DNA from: Variimorphobacter saccharofermentans | Lineage (GTDB): Bacteria; Bacillota; Clostridia; Lachnospirales; Lachnospiraceae | NCBI RefSeq assembly: GCF_014174405.1 | Contig: NZ_JACEGA010000001.1 | Span: forward strand, 2,571,001 to 2,635,000 | Reading direction: 5' to 3' | DNA: 64,000 bases | Shown here: positions 1 through 8,814 of the stretch, piece after piece | Numbering within the stretch: position 1 is the stretch's first letter | How the letters are laid out: each line of letters begins with the position of its first letter | Position numbers and translations under genes: made by a program | The notes under the pieces: generated by a model | Told to the model about the DNA's origin: nothing | Database searches by the model: none | The model's input: the letters and a program-made list of their open reading frames with translations, nothing else

Positions 1-431
1 ATTGTACCTTAATCGATGAGGCTAATAATCGTGGAGATTATGTAATTGAGCAGGCTATGAAAGCTGGTGGTTCCTTTAGGGAAATATGCAAGAGAATTAT
101 GGTTGCACAGTGGCTTCTTCTGGAAGAAGACGAAATATATAGAGACACCTTTATTCTTGCTATGTTTAATACAGGTGTCGCACCCGAATTAGAGAAAAGC
201 AGACAGAAACTGCTTGATAATGCGAAACAGCTTATCGAAACTGTTTCAGCTTATATGAAGGTAGGGATAGAAGCAGGAGAACTAAGAAATGATAAAACGC
301 CTATTGAATTAGCAAACGCTTATCTTGCTTATCAACAGGGTGTAGCAGTGAACTGGCTTCAGGATCCAACACGTTTTTCTATCAAAGAATCGGCATCCGC
401 ATTGGCAGACATCTTCATAAATGGGATGTAA
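1..431 (+). CDS. TetR/AcrR-family regulator, C-terminal part (5' end outside window)
   Basis: The reading frame is open from the left edge (first full codon at 3) to TAA at 431, so the gene starts upstream of the window; the ATG at 57 is internal. The visible ~140 residues are all-helical and rich in Leu/Ala, with a final stretch (YLAYQQGVAVNWLQDP) typical of the ligand-binding C-terminal half of TetR repressors. The DNA-binding helix-turn-helix would lie in the missing part. It sits 60 bp upstream of a CPBP protease gene on the same strand and may be its regulator or operon partner. Family assignment is moderately sure; the ligand is unknown. Confidence 0.65.
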   Translation, partial: CTLIDEANNRGDYVIEQAMKAGGSFREICKRIMVAQWLLLEEDEIYRDTFILAMFNTGVAPELEKSRQKLLDNAKQLIETVSAYMKVGIEAGELRNDKTPIELANAYLAYQQGVAVNWLQDPTRFSIKESASALADIFINGM

Positions 432-490
432 TATTATTGAATAAATGCATCGACCTAATTCTATGGTAGTAGTTCACGAAGGAGGATATT

Positions 491-1276
491 ATGAGATCAA
501 GTATTTCATCAGATGTGGAATTAAGAAAGCCTATGTATCTTAGTAATTCTTTGCTTTGGTTTGGAGGATGGGCAGCCACTTTCATCTTAAGTGTATATGT
601 CTTAATGCCTCGATTATCAGACTCTCTATCTGAGTTCGAGAGGTTTTCAGTTGCTATGACTCTTCCACTGGTACTTATGTTTATTACAGCAATAGTAATC
701 TATAGAATACAATATGGCAGGAGCCTGCAAGGATTTAAGACTTCTTATCGTATTCATCATATAAGATTAATGGACATAGTATGGGGTATCATTATATCTG
801 TTATCGCTATGGCATGCATGGGCGCTTTTTCTGCATTGAGTAATTATCTTATCTCATTGGGAATTATCCCTGTCCCCAATAATCTTCCATTGATTCTTAA
901 CCCAAATGCTGAGTTTAATCATGCTACTCTTAGCCATATGGTGGGTGGTCAAATCCTGGGTAATTGGAGGGTTATCGTTATTTATTTTATCATGCTGTTT
1001 TTTAATATTACAGCAGAGGAGCTTTTATGGAGAGGCTACATTTTACCAAGACAGGAACTGGCATATGGCAAGAAGGCATGGCTCATTCATGGATTATTGT
1101 GGACACTGTTTCACAGTTTTAAATGGTGGGACATGATTAGTCTATTACCTGTATGCCTGCTCATTTCATATATTGCACAAAAGCGTCAAAGCATTTGGCC
1201 TGGATTTATTGCTCATTATATCGTGAATGGTATGGGATTGATTATGTTTCTGGCTGCAGTGCTCGGTGTACTATAG
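491..1276 (+). CDS. CPBP-family intramembrane metalloprotease
   Basis: A 261-residue, mostly hydrophobic protein with about seven or eight membrane segments. It carries the CPBP/Abi signature in the expected order: EELLWRGY (the Glu-Glu pair and Arg of motif 1, about residue 175), HSFKWW (motif 2 His) and HYIVNG (motif 3 His) near the C-terminus. Family members are membrane-embedded proteases related to CAAX prenyl endopeptidase; in Firmicutes many are linked to bacteriocin immunity or membrane protein processing, but the substrate here is unknown. The start ATG follows GAAGGAGGATATT. It probably shares a transcript with the TetR fragment upstream and ends before a strong hairpin. Confidence 0.85.
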   Translation: MRSSISSDVELRKPMYLSNSLLWFGGWAATFILSVYVLMPRLSDSLSEFERFSVAMTLPLVLMFITAIVIYRIQYGRSLQGFKTSYRIHHIRLMDIVWGIIISVIAMACMGAFSALSNYLISLGIIPVPNNLPLILNPNAEFNHATLSHMVGGQILGNWRVIVIYFIMLFFNITAEELLWRGYILPRQELAYGKKAWLIHGLLWTLFHSFKWWDMISLLPVCLLISYIAQKRQSIWPGFIAHYIVNGMGLIMFLAAVLGVL

Positions 1277-1339
1277 AAGCTCATACTTAGTTACTAATTA
1301 TAGTATTATCTTCTTGAGAAACATACACAAAAATAAAGC

Positions 1340-1374
1340 AAGGGTGGGGCCAGCATCGGTTCCCACCCTTATTT
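1340..1374. terminator. Bidirectional intrinsic terminator
   Basis: AAGGGTGGG at 1340-1348 pairs perfectly with CCCACCCTT at 1362-1370, followed on the + strand by ATTTTCTATTT and preceded by an A-rich run that gives U-rich RNA on the - strand. It separates the convergent CPBP and SDR genes. Confidence 0.85.
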
Positions 1375-1390
1375 TCTATTTCCGGTTTGA

Positions 1391-2212
1391 TTATTTTATT
1401 GATTGGTTTTTACGATGAATTGAAACTAATATATTCTCTCTTACACGATCTGGTAACATAATCAGTACGGTGTATATTAATGGTAATGCAATCTTATACC
1501 GTGCTTTCAGCCTTTTCTTCTCAAGTATTTTACATATGTCTTTTGAAGCCTTCCTTACATCCGCACGTCCTTGATTTTTTCTAAAATTTAAATCACTTTG
1601 ATAAAAACTGCTGTAAGGTGACATTTCATTTTTCATTTTCTGATCTGAGTTTTTTGATAATGTTTTGAAGAAATCCGTATCCATTGCTCCTGGTTCAAGC
1701 ACGGTAACTTGGATTCCGAAGCTCTGTAATTCAAGTCTTGCAGCGTCACTGATTGCTTCTACCGCATGCTTTGATGCGCTATAACCGCCATTTACATATC
1801 CGGTCAGCTTACCTGAAACTGATCCAATGTTAATAATCCTTCCGGAATTCTGCCTTCTCATATAGGGTGATACCACCTGTATCATACGGATAAGCCCAAA
1901 GACATTAACATCAAACATATCCGACAAATCCTCCAAATCAATCTCTTCAATTGCTGATCTTATCGAATATCCTGCATTATTAATCAAAATATCTATCCTA
2001 CCATATCTCGTAATGATTTCTCTCATTGCTTTATTGATTGATTCCTGATCCGTTACATCCAATATTAATTTCATGTCTACCTGTAGTCCATCCAAATTCG
2101 TAATATCTCTTGCCGTTGCAATTACTCGATACCCTTTTTCTGCCAATAGCATACTAAGCTGTCTTCCAACTCCGGAGGAACAGCCTGTGATTAAAACCAC
2201 TTTATTATTCAT
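1391..2212 (-). CDS. Short-chain dehydrogenase/reductase (SDR)
   Basis: Classical SDR of 273 residues: Rossmann nucleotide-binding TGCSSGVG (TGxxxGxG) near the N-terminus, the NNAG structural motif, a catalytic Ser in the NIGSVSGK strand, and YSASK (catalytic Tyr and Lys) about residue 155. It should catalyse NAD(P)(H)-dependent oxidation or reduction of an alcohol or carbonyl; the substrate cannot be read from sequence. The ATG at 2212 is preferred over an upstream GTG because that GTG is part of the AAGGGGTGA ribosome binding site. It lies downstream of a Crp-like regulator on the same strand, with a hairpin between them. Confidence 0.9.
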   Translation of the reverse strand: MNNKVVLITGCSSGVGRQLSMLLAEKGYRVIATARDITNLDGLQVDMKLILDVTDQESINKAMREIITRYGRIDILINNAGYSIRSAIEEIDLEDLSDMFDVNVFGLIRMIQVVSPYMRRQNSGRIINIGSVSGKLTGYVNGGYSASKHAVEAISDAARLELQSFGIQVTVLEPGAMDTDFFKTLSKNSDQKMKNEMSPYSSFYQSDLNFRKNQGRADVRKASKDICKILEKKRLKARYKIALPLIYTVLIMLPDRVRENILVSIHRKNQSIK

Positions 2213-2270
2213 AACTTTCACCCCTTATGTTACTCTCAATTAATTCTTTTCATATCATATCAGAAATGAA

Positions 2271-2310
2271 GGGAGCTGTAATTGTCATATGGCAACTACA
2301 GCTCCCTTTT
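2271..2310 (-). terminator. Hairpin between crp-like gene and SDR gene
   Basis: GGGAGCTGTAATTG (2271-2284) and CAACTACAGCTCCC (2293-2306) form a near-perfect 14-bp stem. It includes the TAG stop codon of the Crp-like gene. Read on the - strand the trailing tract is TTCATTTCT, a weak U-tract; the better T-run lies on the + side. It is probably a partial terminator or processing site. Confidence 0.6.
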
Positions 2311-2865
2311 TATTCTGCTTAAAGAACTTGGTGTAATACCAATATAAGAGGCTATATATTCCTGCTTTACGCGTTTCGCAATATCAGGATATTTATTAAT
2401 AAAATAAAGGTATCTTTCTCTCCCCTGCATTTTCTGGAATAATGCTCCTTTTTCATCAATCTGAACAAACGCATTATTATATAATTTTTCATAAAGCATT
2501 CGAAGTTGCTGAGACATGTTTAACAAGCCACGAAGCTGTTCTACTGCAATCTCCTCAACCTGACAGTCTTCCAGAGCCTCAATCCAGAATTCTGATGGAC
2601 GATTCGTAAGCATATTATAGACACAACACCAATCCCCCTCTTTCGAAAAGCATTTGGTAATTTCCTTCCCCTCTGTATCAATATAGACACCTCTCGCGAT
2701 ACCTTGAAGAATCAAACAAACTACCTTTGTGTTTTCTCCCATATGTAAAATCATTTCGCCTTTTCGATATTCCCTATGGGTAAATAAGGGTTTCAATATC
2801 TGAATTAAGTTATAATCAATACCCTCTTTGTGTAAATAATCATACAGACTCAATTTTTCTTTCAT
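2296..2865 (-). CDS. Crp/Fnr-family transcriptional regulator
   Basis: 189 residues: an N-terminal cyclic-nucleotide-binding-like beta-barrel (residues ~25-130, with YRKGEMILHMGE and the GIARGVYIDTEGKE strands) and a C-terminal helix-turn-helix ending YIASYIGITPSSLSRIKREL. This short form, with the recognition helix at the very C-terminus, is common in Bacteroidetes and Clostridia as a one-component regulator whose effector is usually unknown. No Cys cluster for an Fnr-type Fe-S cluster is present at the N-terminus. The start is supported by GGAGAGTACTGAAA before the ATG. It may control the SDR gene downstream. Confidence 0.85.
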   Translation of the reverse strand: MKEKLSLYDYLHKEGIDYNLIQILKPLFTHREYRKGEMILHMGENTKVVCLILQGIARGVYIDTEGKEITKCFSKEGDWCCVYNMLTNRPSEFWIEALEDCQVEEIAVEQLRGLLNMSQQLRMLYEKLYNNAFVQIDEKGALFQKMQGRERYLYFINKYPDIAKRVKQEYIASYIGITPSSLSRIKREL

Positions 2866-2995
2866 TTTCAGTACTCTCCAAATTCAAGATAATAATATGG
2901 ATTAATCAGCCTTTTGATAAACCATATAAGTCCAATACTCAATCAATCAGAATTGTCATATTATTCAGCTTTATGTTATCTCTAGTTGCATCCAG

Positions 2996-3574
2996 TTATA
3001 TTATCCTTTCCATATATCCACAGGTAAACGGAAAGAAATCAAATTTCTGCGTACCAGTATGAACGAAGCCATACTTCTCATACCATTTTCGAATCACTAC
3101 ATTTTCTTCAAGAATACCGATCTTTACCTTTGAACAACCAAGCTCTTTGACTTTCTCAAAGCAGTCTGCTAATAATTTTTCACCAATTCCCTCATGCCTA
3201 TATTCAGGAAGAACACACAGATTATTAAGCTCGCATTCACTATCATTTTGTAATGCCAGTGAATAATAGCCAACAATATGATTGTCTTTTATGTACACAA
3301 TCATTGGTCGTTGTTCATTCTCAAAATGCCAGTGAAGCCTTTTCTCATCTGTTGCAAATCCTACATATCTAGGCGCATTCTCCGGCGTAACTCCAAATTC
3401 ATCAGCAACAGTCTTGAAGCTTTCAATGATTACATTTACACATTCAGGAATTTCTTCGGCTGACATATATCGAATTCCTTCCCAGTTATTTTCATGCTTT
3501 TCTTCTGATGTCTTTATCATTCTCACTACTTTCACAACCCTCTTTCTCATGTCAACATACTGTCTTCGATACAA
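2996..3574 (-). CDS. GNAT-family N-acetyltransferase
   Basis: A single GNAT domain occupying about residues 35-185. Motif A is seen as LNNLCVLPEYRHEGIGEKLL, with the R-x-x-G-x-G acetyl-CoA loop, and motif B as VIRKWYEKYGFVHTGT. The acetyl acceptor (small molecule or protein N-terminus) is not evident. The reading frame opens with a TTG, and the first ~18 residues are basic and atypical; the true start may be the GTG or ATG at about 3523-3520, so the N-terminus is uncertain. It is a lone gene, with no obvious operon partner. Confidence 0.85.
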   Translation of the reverse strand: MYRRQYVDMRKRVVKVVRMIKTSEEKHENNWEGIRYMSAEEIPECVNVIIESFKTVADEFGVTPENAPRYVGFATDEKRLHWHFENEQRPMIVYIKDNHIVGYYSLALQNDSECELNNLCVLPEYRHEGIGEKLLADCFEKVKELGCSKVKIGILEENVVIRKWYEKYGFVHTGTQKFDFFPFTCGYMERII

Positions 3575-3723
3575 TCTCTTACCGAATTAGCTTTATTTAT
3601 ATTTAAATCATTTCGTACATTTCATAAATTCATATCATTGATAAAATATCATATTTATAGCTTATGGTACGCCTGAATACGGCTTTCTAAGATTTCATTT
3701 GCTCTTAATCTCATTTCATCAGG

Positions 3724-4596
3724 TTATAATATTTGCCCGTAGCATAATAAAGCTCTTATATCCTCTTGTGCACATTCTTTTTTATGTAAATCAATCATTC
3801 CTATAATGGAGTCTCCCTCCTTTTTTATCCCAATTATATCATAATTTGCAAATATTGATCCAAATCTTTTAGGGACCATAATCTCAACCGGATAATACTC
3901 CTCTTCATTTCTACTTTTTTTAAAGGACTTAACCGATAGAGTCCAATAATTCTTCAATACAAAGTCATCCGGAATTGTATAAGACTCCTGAAGTAAATCG
4001 ATATGCTTCACTCTGCCACAATTAAAGGTCCTTATCTCATTTCTCATATAGCAATAAGCAACTACATACCATGACGTGTATTTTAGTACCAGACCATAAG
4101 GAGCTATCACCCGATTCGACTGAGATCCATCACTCTGGATATACTGGATGTTAAGCTTATGCTGTAAGAATAAAGCCTTCATGATCGGTTGCAGATCAAT
4201 TTCAGTTGTATCTTCTTCCCACCAGCTTTTTTGGTCAATTAATATTTTCTGCTTATTCTCATCACTTGCTTTGTCCTTACTCATATATTTTAAATTCAAA
4301 CCGCTTTCTATTGCATTAACAAGCTTTTCTTGATCCGGCATGGCATATAAATGAGTAATTAATGTCTTCAGTGCAGCATTGGATTGATCCAAATTCAATT
4401 TATAACCCTCAACAAAGGTAATTCCTCCCTTTTGGCCTGTTGTGGTGATGATTGGATACCCTGCTTCACATAAAATATCTATATCCCGATAAATTGTTCT
4501 ACATGATACCTCCAGAGCTTCGGCCATATCATGGGCTTTTACTTTTCCTTCTTGATCTAATTTCATCAATATCCGAATTAAACGATGTACTCTCAT
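3724..4596 (-). CDS. YafY-type transcriptional regulator (HTH-11 + WYL domain)
   Basis: 290 residues. The N-terminal winged helix-turn-helix (residues 1-60) contains DMAEALEVSCRTIYRDIDIL, the standard recognition helix of DeoR/HTH-11 proteins. A WYL-type ligand-binding domain follows, with LVLKYTSWYVVAYC (the W-Y core), YCYMRNEIRTFNCGRVKHID, and a C-terminal strand-rich part. WYL regulators respond to nucleic acids or small molecules. The gene starts 16 bp downstream of the response regulator stop on the same strand, so it may be the last gene of the two-component/ABC run. Start supported by GAGGAGAAACATTT-ATG. Confidence 0.85.
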   Translation of the reverse strand: MRVHRLIRILMKLDQEGKVKAHDMAEALEVSCRTIYRDIDILCEAGYPIITTTGQKGGITFVEGYKLNLDQSNAALKTLITHLYAMPDQEKLVNAIESGLNLKYMSKDKASDENKQKILIDQKSWWEEDTTEIDLQPIMKALFLQHKLNIQYIQSDGSQSNRVIAPYGLVLKYTSWYVVAYCYMRNEIRTFNCGRVKHIDLLQESYTIPDDFVLKNYWTLSVKSFKKSRNEEEYYPVEIMVPKRFGSIFANYDIIGIKKEGDSIIGMIDLHKKECAQEDIRALLCYGQIL

Positions 4597-4612
4597 AAAT
4601 GTTTCTCCTCGT

Positions 4613-5242
4613 TTATTTCTTTCCGGTCAGATAGTACACTGCTAAAGCCGTTCGATGTGACAAATTTTCTTTCTCTAAAATAGTACTAATATAGTTTTTA
4701 ACCGTTCCCTCGCTTATAAAGAGTCTTTCAGCAATCTGTTTATTGGAAAGCCCTTCTGCAACAGCCTTTATGATATCGAGCTCTCGCGACGTTAGGTTAT
4801 CAGCCTGAAACCCTTCCGATGCAGTAGTTTCATTAGCCGTTAGTTTTTCCAGAATACTTTCCTCCATAACAGTCGCACCACTATGTATGGATTTTATCAT
4901 TTGTTTTAGCTGCTCTGGTTTGTGGTTTTTGATTAGGTATCCTTTTGCTCCATTATGTATTGCCCTTTTTACTAAATCGTAGTCATCAAAGGTTGTAAGA
5001 ATCAATACTTTTCCTAAGTTTTGAGACACAATTTCTTTGGTCGCCTCTATTCCGTCCATTTCAGGCATTTGAATATCCATAAGAATCACATCTGCTTTAT
5101 TTTCTTTTGCTATACTAACTGCCTCCAATCCATTAGCAGCACAGCCTATCACTTCAAATTCTTCATCCATACCTAAGATAATTCTCATACCATCACGTAC
5201 AAAGTCACTATCCTCTGCTATAATCACCTTTATTTTATCCAT
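4613..5242 (-). CDS. Two-component response regulator, NarL/LuxR family
   Basis: 209 residues: receiver domain (1-120) with acidic residues AEDSD, phospho-acceptor Asp in VILMDIQMPEMDG, the Thr in LILTTF and Lys in GAKGYLIK; then a LuxR-type helix-turn-helix (about 145-205) with LTSRELDIIKAVAEGLSNKQIAERL and GTVKNYISTIL. Its partner histidine kinase is encoded immediately upstream, and an ABC-2 exporter lies upstream of that, which matches the common clostridial cassette in which the pair controls its own drug or peptide exporter. Candidate binding sites are the palindromes at 9708-9725 and 9752-9773. Confidence 0.92.
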   Translation of the reverse strand: MDKIKVIIAEDSDFVRDGMRIILGMDEEFEVIGCAANGLEAVSIAKENKADVILMDIQMPEMDGIEATKEIVSQNLGKVLILTTFDDYDLVKRAIHNGAKGYLIKNHKPEQLKQMIKSIHSGATVMEESILEKLTANETTASEGFQADNLTSRELDIIKAVAEGLSNKQIAERLFISEGTVKNYISTILEKENLSHRTALAVYYLTGKK

Positions 5243-5277
5243 ACCCTAACCTCACCTTCTACTAAACATACCGACAA

Positions 5278-6414
5278 TTAACCATTCACCTGTTCCAATG
5301 GAAACAGCATATTAATCGTAAAACCTAATTCTGACGAAAAATCCAGGATTCCATTTACACTTCTCATTCGGTTACGCATACCGGATAGCCCCATACCATC
5401 AATAATCTCTTCACAACCGACACCATTATCAGAAATCGTACACCGAACCATCTGATTTAGAACAGCAATATTAATTTCAAGCCGAGTGCAATGAGCATAC
5501 TTTAAAGCATTGGATACGGCTTCAAATGCATTGTCCAGAATAATCTCTAAGTACTTTGAAGGGATATCGGACAGCTTCCCGCTTATATTACAATTAGCAT
5601 CGATTCCTAGTTTCCTGCAATCATCACATAAACCATGCAATTGTAACGTGGCCAGTTTATATTTGTCCGGACGTTCCTTTCTAAGAATTGCCCTTATCTC
5701 ATCCATACTATTACGTAGATTGTCAATCACTGCCTGAATCATCCCTTCACAGACTTTCTGATCCTGATTCATAATTACCTTACAAGCCTCCAGCTGATAA
5801 ATAGAACCATTAATGCTATGCCCTAATTTATCATGTAGTGCCTGAGAAAGTCTGGATTTTTCCTCTAATACTTGATTTTCTACCATTAATAAGCTTCTAC
5901 TAATCTCCTCTTTATACATAGTTTCCTTTTGATTTATGTTTTGCTTTAATTTCAGCTCTGATAGCTCATCCTCTCTTTGCTGTTCTTTGTAGGAATATAT
6001 CACCACTGCATTCTGAAAGTAAATCAGAATTAATAAAATGACTATCAGAAATTGATACTTACTATAATCCATGAATAAGAGGGGAAGTAAAGCTGTCAGA
6101 TACCAAGAAATAGTAGCTTTTTTTACTGATACGATATCTAATATCCATATAGTCAATAGAATTGCAAACTCCTGTTCAACGAATAGAACTAATAATAAAG
6201 CGAAGCAGCCTTCAAGAATTAATCCGACTATTTTCTTACCTTTGTCAGTTACTTCATTAAAGGTAATGGAAGCAACAAAGAACGCAGAAAACAGGAGCGC
6301 CTGACTCGATGCTCCTGATAATACATTGTTATCAATCATAATAAATACTTCTAATAAGAGAGCTAATATCAGCTTTAGTACTAGAAAGTAATTCTCTCGA
6401 ACGTGCTCCTTCAT
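5278..6414 (-). CDS. Sensor histidine kinase, HisKA_3/HPK7 type
   Basis: 378 residues. Five or six membrane segments occupy residues ~10-145 with almost no extracellular loop, so the sensor is an intramembrane type. A coiled-coil linker (145-185) leads to the dimerisation/phosphotransfer helix with RLSQALHDKLGHSINGSIYQLE (phospho-His in the LHDKLGH box). The ATPase domain has an N-box-like DNAFEAVSNALKYAH, G1 DNGVGCEE and G2 GMGLSGMRNRM. This is the partner of the NarL-type regulator 35 bp downstream. Small-loop sensors of this kind commonly monitor membrane stress or work with their neighbouring transporter; that role is an inference here. Confidence 0.92.
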   Translation of the reverse strand: MKEHVRENYFLVLKLILALLLEVFIMIDNNVLSGASSQALLFSAFFVASITFNEVTDKGKKIVGLILEGCFALLLVLFVEQEFAILLTIWILDIVSVKKATISWYLTALLPLLFMDYSKYQFLIVILLILIYFQNAVVIYSYKEQQREDELSELKLKQNINQKETMYKEEISRSLLMVENQVLEEKSRLSQALHDKLGHSINGSIYQLEACKVIMNQDQKVCEGMIQAVIDNLRNSMDEIRAILRKERPDKYKLATLQLHGLCDDCRKLGIDANCNISGKLSDIPSKYLEIILDNAFEAVSNALKYAHCTRLEINIAVLNQMVRCTISDNGVGCEEIIDGMGLSGMRNRMRSVNGILDFSSELGFTINMLFPLEQVNG

Positions 6415-6473
6415 AGTTTGCCTCCATGCTCAGAAAAGGAGTACTTACATTCATATAGAGATATTATCACTCT

Positions 6474-7736
6474 TTACTCCTCATGCTTTAATTTTAAACC
6501 AGAGATTCCTATGCATACTATAATCGTAAGAAATGCTACTGTTGCGAGTATAATCATACGATTTGCCGCTGTGTCTCCCAGCATTAACATTTCAGTAGCC
6601 TTCATAAACCATCTTTGCGGTGCCAGCATTGAAATCTGATTCATGACATCAGAAAAATCACTGGTACTAAAATATAAACCTGATATCATACACGATATTG
6701 ACCAAATACTGAACACTGCATAATTGGTAGCCATTGCATTTCCAATCAATACACCAACACAAAGACTTAAGGTGTTAAAGATCAGTCCCAAAAGGAAGGT
6801 AAGAAGTAAATAACTGAAAATGCTAATTCCAAATTCCTGTTGAACAAAGAAAAAGACTCCTACCCCAATTATAACAGTATGTATACAAGAAATCAGCACA
6901 GAAATTAACAATTTTGAAATAATATAGCTTCTTGTATTTACTTTTGTCAATGTAATCCTCGTAAAAACTCGATTTTCTCTTTCTTCCATTACGGTATAGG
7001 CGATGAATACGCCACAGAATACAAAGCATAACGACAGGACAGCGAATGAATAACCAATTTTACTTTGATTTGCTTGCTGTACATGGTCAAGTGATCCTAG
7101 CTCAGATTTACTGATCTCTATGATTTCTTTTTGAGGAAGCATACTATCCTCCAATTGCAGTGCATCCAATATCCCCTCTATGTCTTTGTCCTCATACTGG
7201 GATGCATTTATCATTCTCTGTATAGCTTCTTGAAGTGCTTCTTCTATGATGGCTTGCCGTTCATCCTCTTCTATTCGATAAATCTGTAGGGAATTGATTG
7301 GTTGACCAGTCAGAATGTCTTCTTCAAACTCAGGAGAAAAGTACAGGATGGTTCCTATCCGGTCATGATTGGCATTGTACTGAGCTTTTTGCTCGATTTC
7401 CTCTTCTGACATATCCTTGGATGAATAACGATATACTGATACTAATCCAGTACTAATTAAATCATTGAGAACATAGTTGGTTAAATCTGATTCCGAGCTA
7501 TCGAATACCTTGACCGTATAGTACGACGTATCTGAGTAATTAATAAGGCTAGTATCAGCATCTGTAAGTTCATATATACTTTGCTTAAAGGCATTACTAT
7601 CTGTTTTTGTATCTTTTTCCCGTATACTTAATAACAGAATAGAAAGGATTGGTAGTATGAATAAGAAGAAGAGAAAACCTTTGTTTCTAAGTAATAATTT
7701 TATGTTCATCTTGAGAAGAGTTGCTATTTGATTCAT
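6474..7736 (-). CDS. ABC-2 type transporter permease (second subunit)
   Basis: 420 residues: one N-terminal membrane helix (~20-40), a large extracytoplasmic domain (~45-220) rich in acidic residues, then a group of five or six helices beginning SKIGYSFAVLSLCFVFCGVF, with the conserved cytoplasmic MEERENRVFTRI segment between helices. This is the ABC2_membrane_3 (YhgE/NatB-like) architecture of exporters for drugs, sodium or lantibiotics. Its ATG overlaps the stop of the other permease by 4 bp (ATGA), so the two are translationally coupled. Confidence 0.88.
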   Translation of the reverse strand: MNQIATLLKMNIKLLLRNKGFLFFLFILPILSILLLSIREKDTKTDSNAFKQSIYELTDADTSLINYSDTSYYTVKVFDSSESDLTNYVLNDLISTGLVSVYRYSSKDMSEEEIEQKAQYNANHDRIGTILYFSPEFEEDILTGQPINSLQIYRIEEDERQAIIEEALQEAIQRMINASQYEDKDIEGILDALQLEDSMLPQKEIIEISKSELGSLDHVQQANQSKIGYSFAVLSLCFVFCGVFIAYTVMEERENRVFTRITLTKVNTRSYIISKLLISVLISCIHTVIIGVGVFFFVQQEFGISIFSYLLLTFLLGLIFNTLSLCVGVLIGNAMATNYAVFSIWSISCMISGLYFSTSDFSDVMNQISMLAPQRWFMKATEMLMLGDTAANRMIILATVAFLTIIVCIGISGLKLKHEE

Positions 7737-8803
7737 GCAATGTCCACCTTTCTTATTTTCGCAATAATCAGACCTGCGAAAAAGCAGATCCCTGAGATAA
7801 TCAGCAGATAAACAATACTGCTCCCAGTATAGTCACTTTTTCCAATCGCAGAGTATTCCACTAATGCTCTATTAATATGATATAGCGGTGAAAGCACTTT
7901 GATTTTGTCCGATACCGATGAGTAATAATAGGTTTCAAAGCTTCCTCCTAAATAGCCTGCAATCCATACAAATGCAAAAGCTGACCCAATAGCAACTGCT
8001 AAATTATTAAAAAGATATATTAAAAACAGGCCAAACATAGTAGCTGCTATTACCATAAGAAATATTATGAGTAAGGTAATTAGAGGATTTCCCCATTGTA
8101 CATCAAATAATAGTACAGTAGCTGTAATTGTTACCGCCATTTCACATAAGGTTATTAACACGCAAGGTATCGCTTTTGCCAGATAAAGTTTTACTTCGGA
8201 AACTGGAGCAACCCTGAATTTTTTCTCAATTCTATTCTTTTTCTCCGATATAATAACTGAGGATATAGAAACATAACAGCACCATATATAATAAACAATA
8301 AAAACAATTCCATAATAGTCATTGGCTTCCACTTTTGGTATGTATGAAAGCTGTTTCACCGGAAAAACAATGGCATCATTCTCTTTAACATTGACTGAAA
8401 GGCCCTTTATTATTTTGTTAAAAAAATATTCTGTCTTCATACCTTCCATTTCATAGCCCTCGATTATATAGATCTTTATGGAATTATTAGAGAATTCTAC
8501 AAAACTACGGTAGTCATTCTTATCTAGCAATTCCTTTACACTTCCAGAAGTACACTCAGATAATGTAATACCAGCCTCATTCCCAATATCAATCAAAGTA
8601 TCTATGTAAGGACGAAATGTGCTATCTTCTGCCAAACGATATCCAATCGTAAATTTCTCAGTACCCTCATAAGATCTTAGTACATCTTGAAATACCGCAC
8701 TTAATACCGCAATCACTATAATCGGGCCTATTATCATCATTCCTATAATCCATTTGTTTCGAAGCATAAGCTTAAAGTTATTCTTTATTAAATATAATAT
8801 CAT
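7733..8803 (-). CDS. ABC-2 type transporter permease (first subunit)
   Basis: 356 residues with the same layout as its neighbour: an N-terminal helix, an extracytoplasmic domain (~45-165), and a C-terminal six-helix module with the cytoplasmic SEKKNRIEKKFRVAPVSEVK turn that corresponds to the EReN-type coupling segment. It should form a heterodimeric exporter with the 6474-7736 product, driven by the ATPase encoded 11 bp upstream. The start is supported by GGAGGAGCCAG-ATG. Confidence 0.88.
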   Translation of the reverse strand: MILYLIKNNFKLMLRNKWIIGMMIIGPIIVIAVLSAVFQDVLRSYEGTEKFTIGYRLAEDSTFRPYIDTLIDIGNEAGITLSECTSGSVKELLDKNDYRSFVEFSNNSIKIYIIEGYEMEGMKTEYFFNKIIKGLSVNVKENDAIVFPVKQLSYIPKVEANDYYGIVFIVYYIWCCYVSISSVIISEKKNRIEKKFRVAPVSEVKLYLAKAIPCVLITLCEMAVTITATVLLFDVQWGNPLITLLIIFLMVIAATMFGLFLIYLFNNLAVAIGSAFAFVWIAGYLGGSFETYYYSSVSDKIKVLSPLYHINRALVEYSAIGKSDYTGSSIVYLLIISGICFFAGLIIAKIRKVDIA

Positions 8804-8814
8804 CTGGCTCCTCC

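Noticed and set aside
906..1136. Open frame inside the CPBP protease gene
   Set aside because: It is a shadow in another frame of 491-1276, with no ribosome binding site or family motif. The same reasoning removes the many other frames opposite or inside long genes, for example 5510-5737, 13963-14232, 15622-15804 and 51382-52023.
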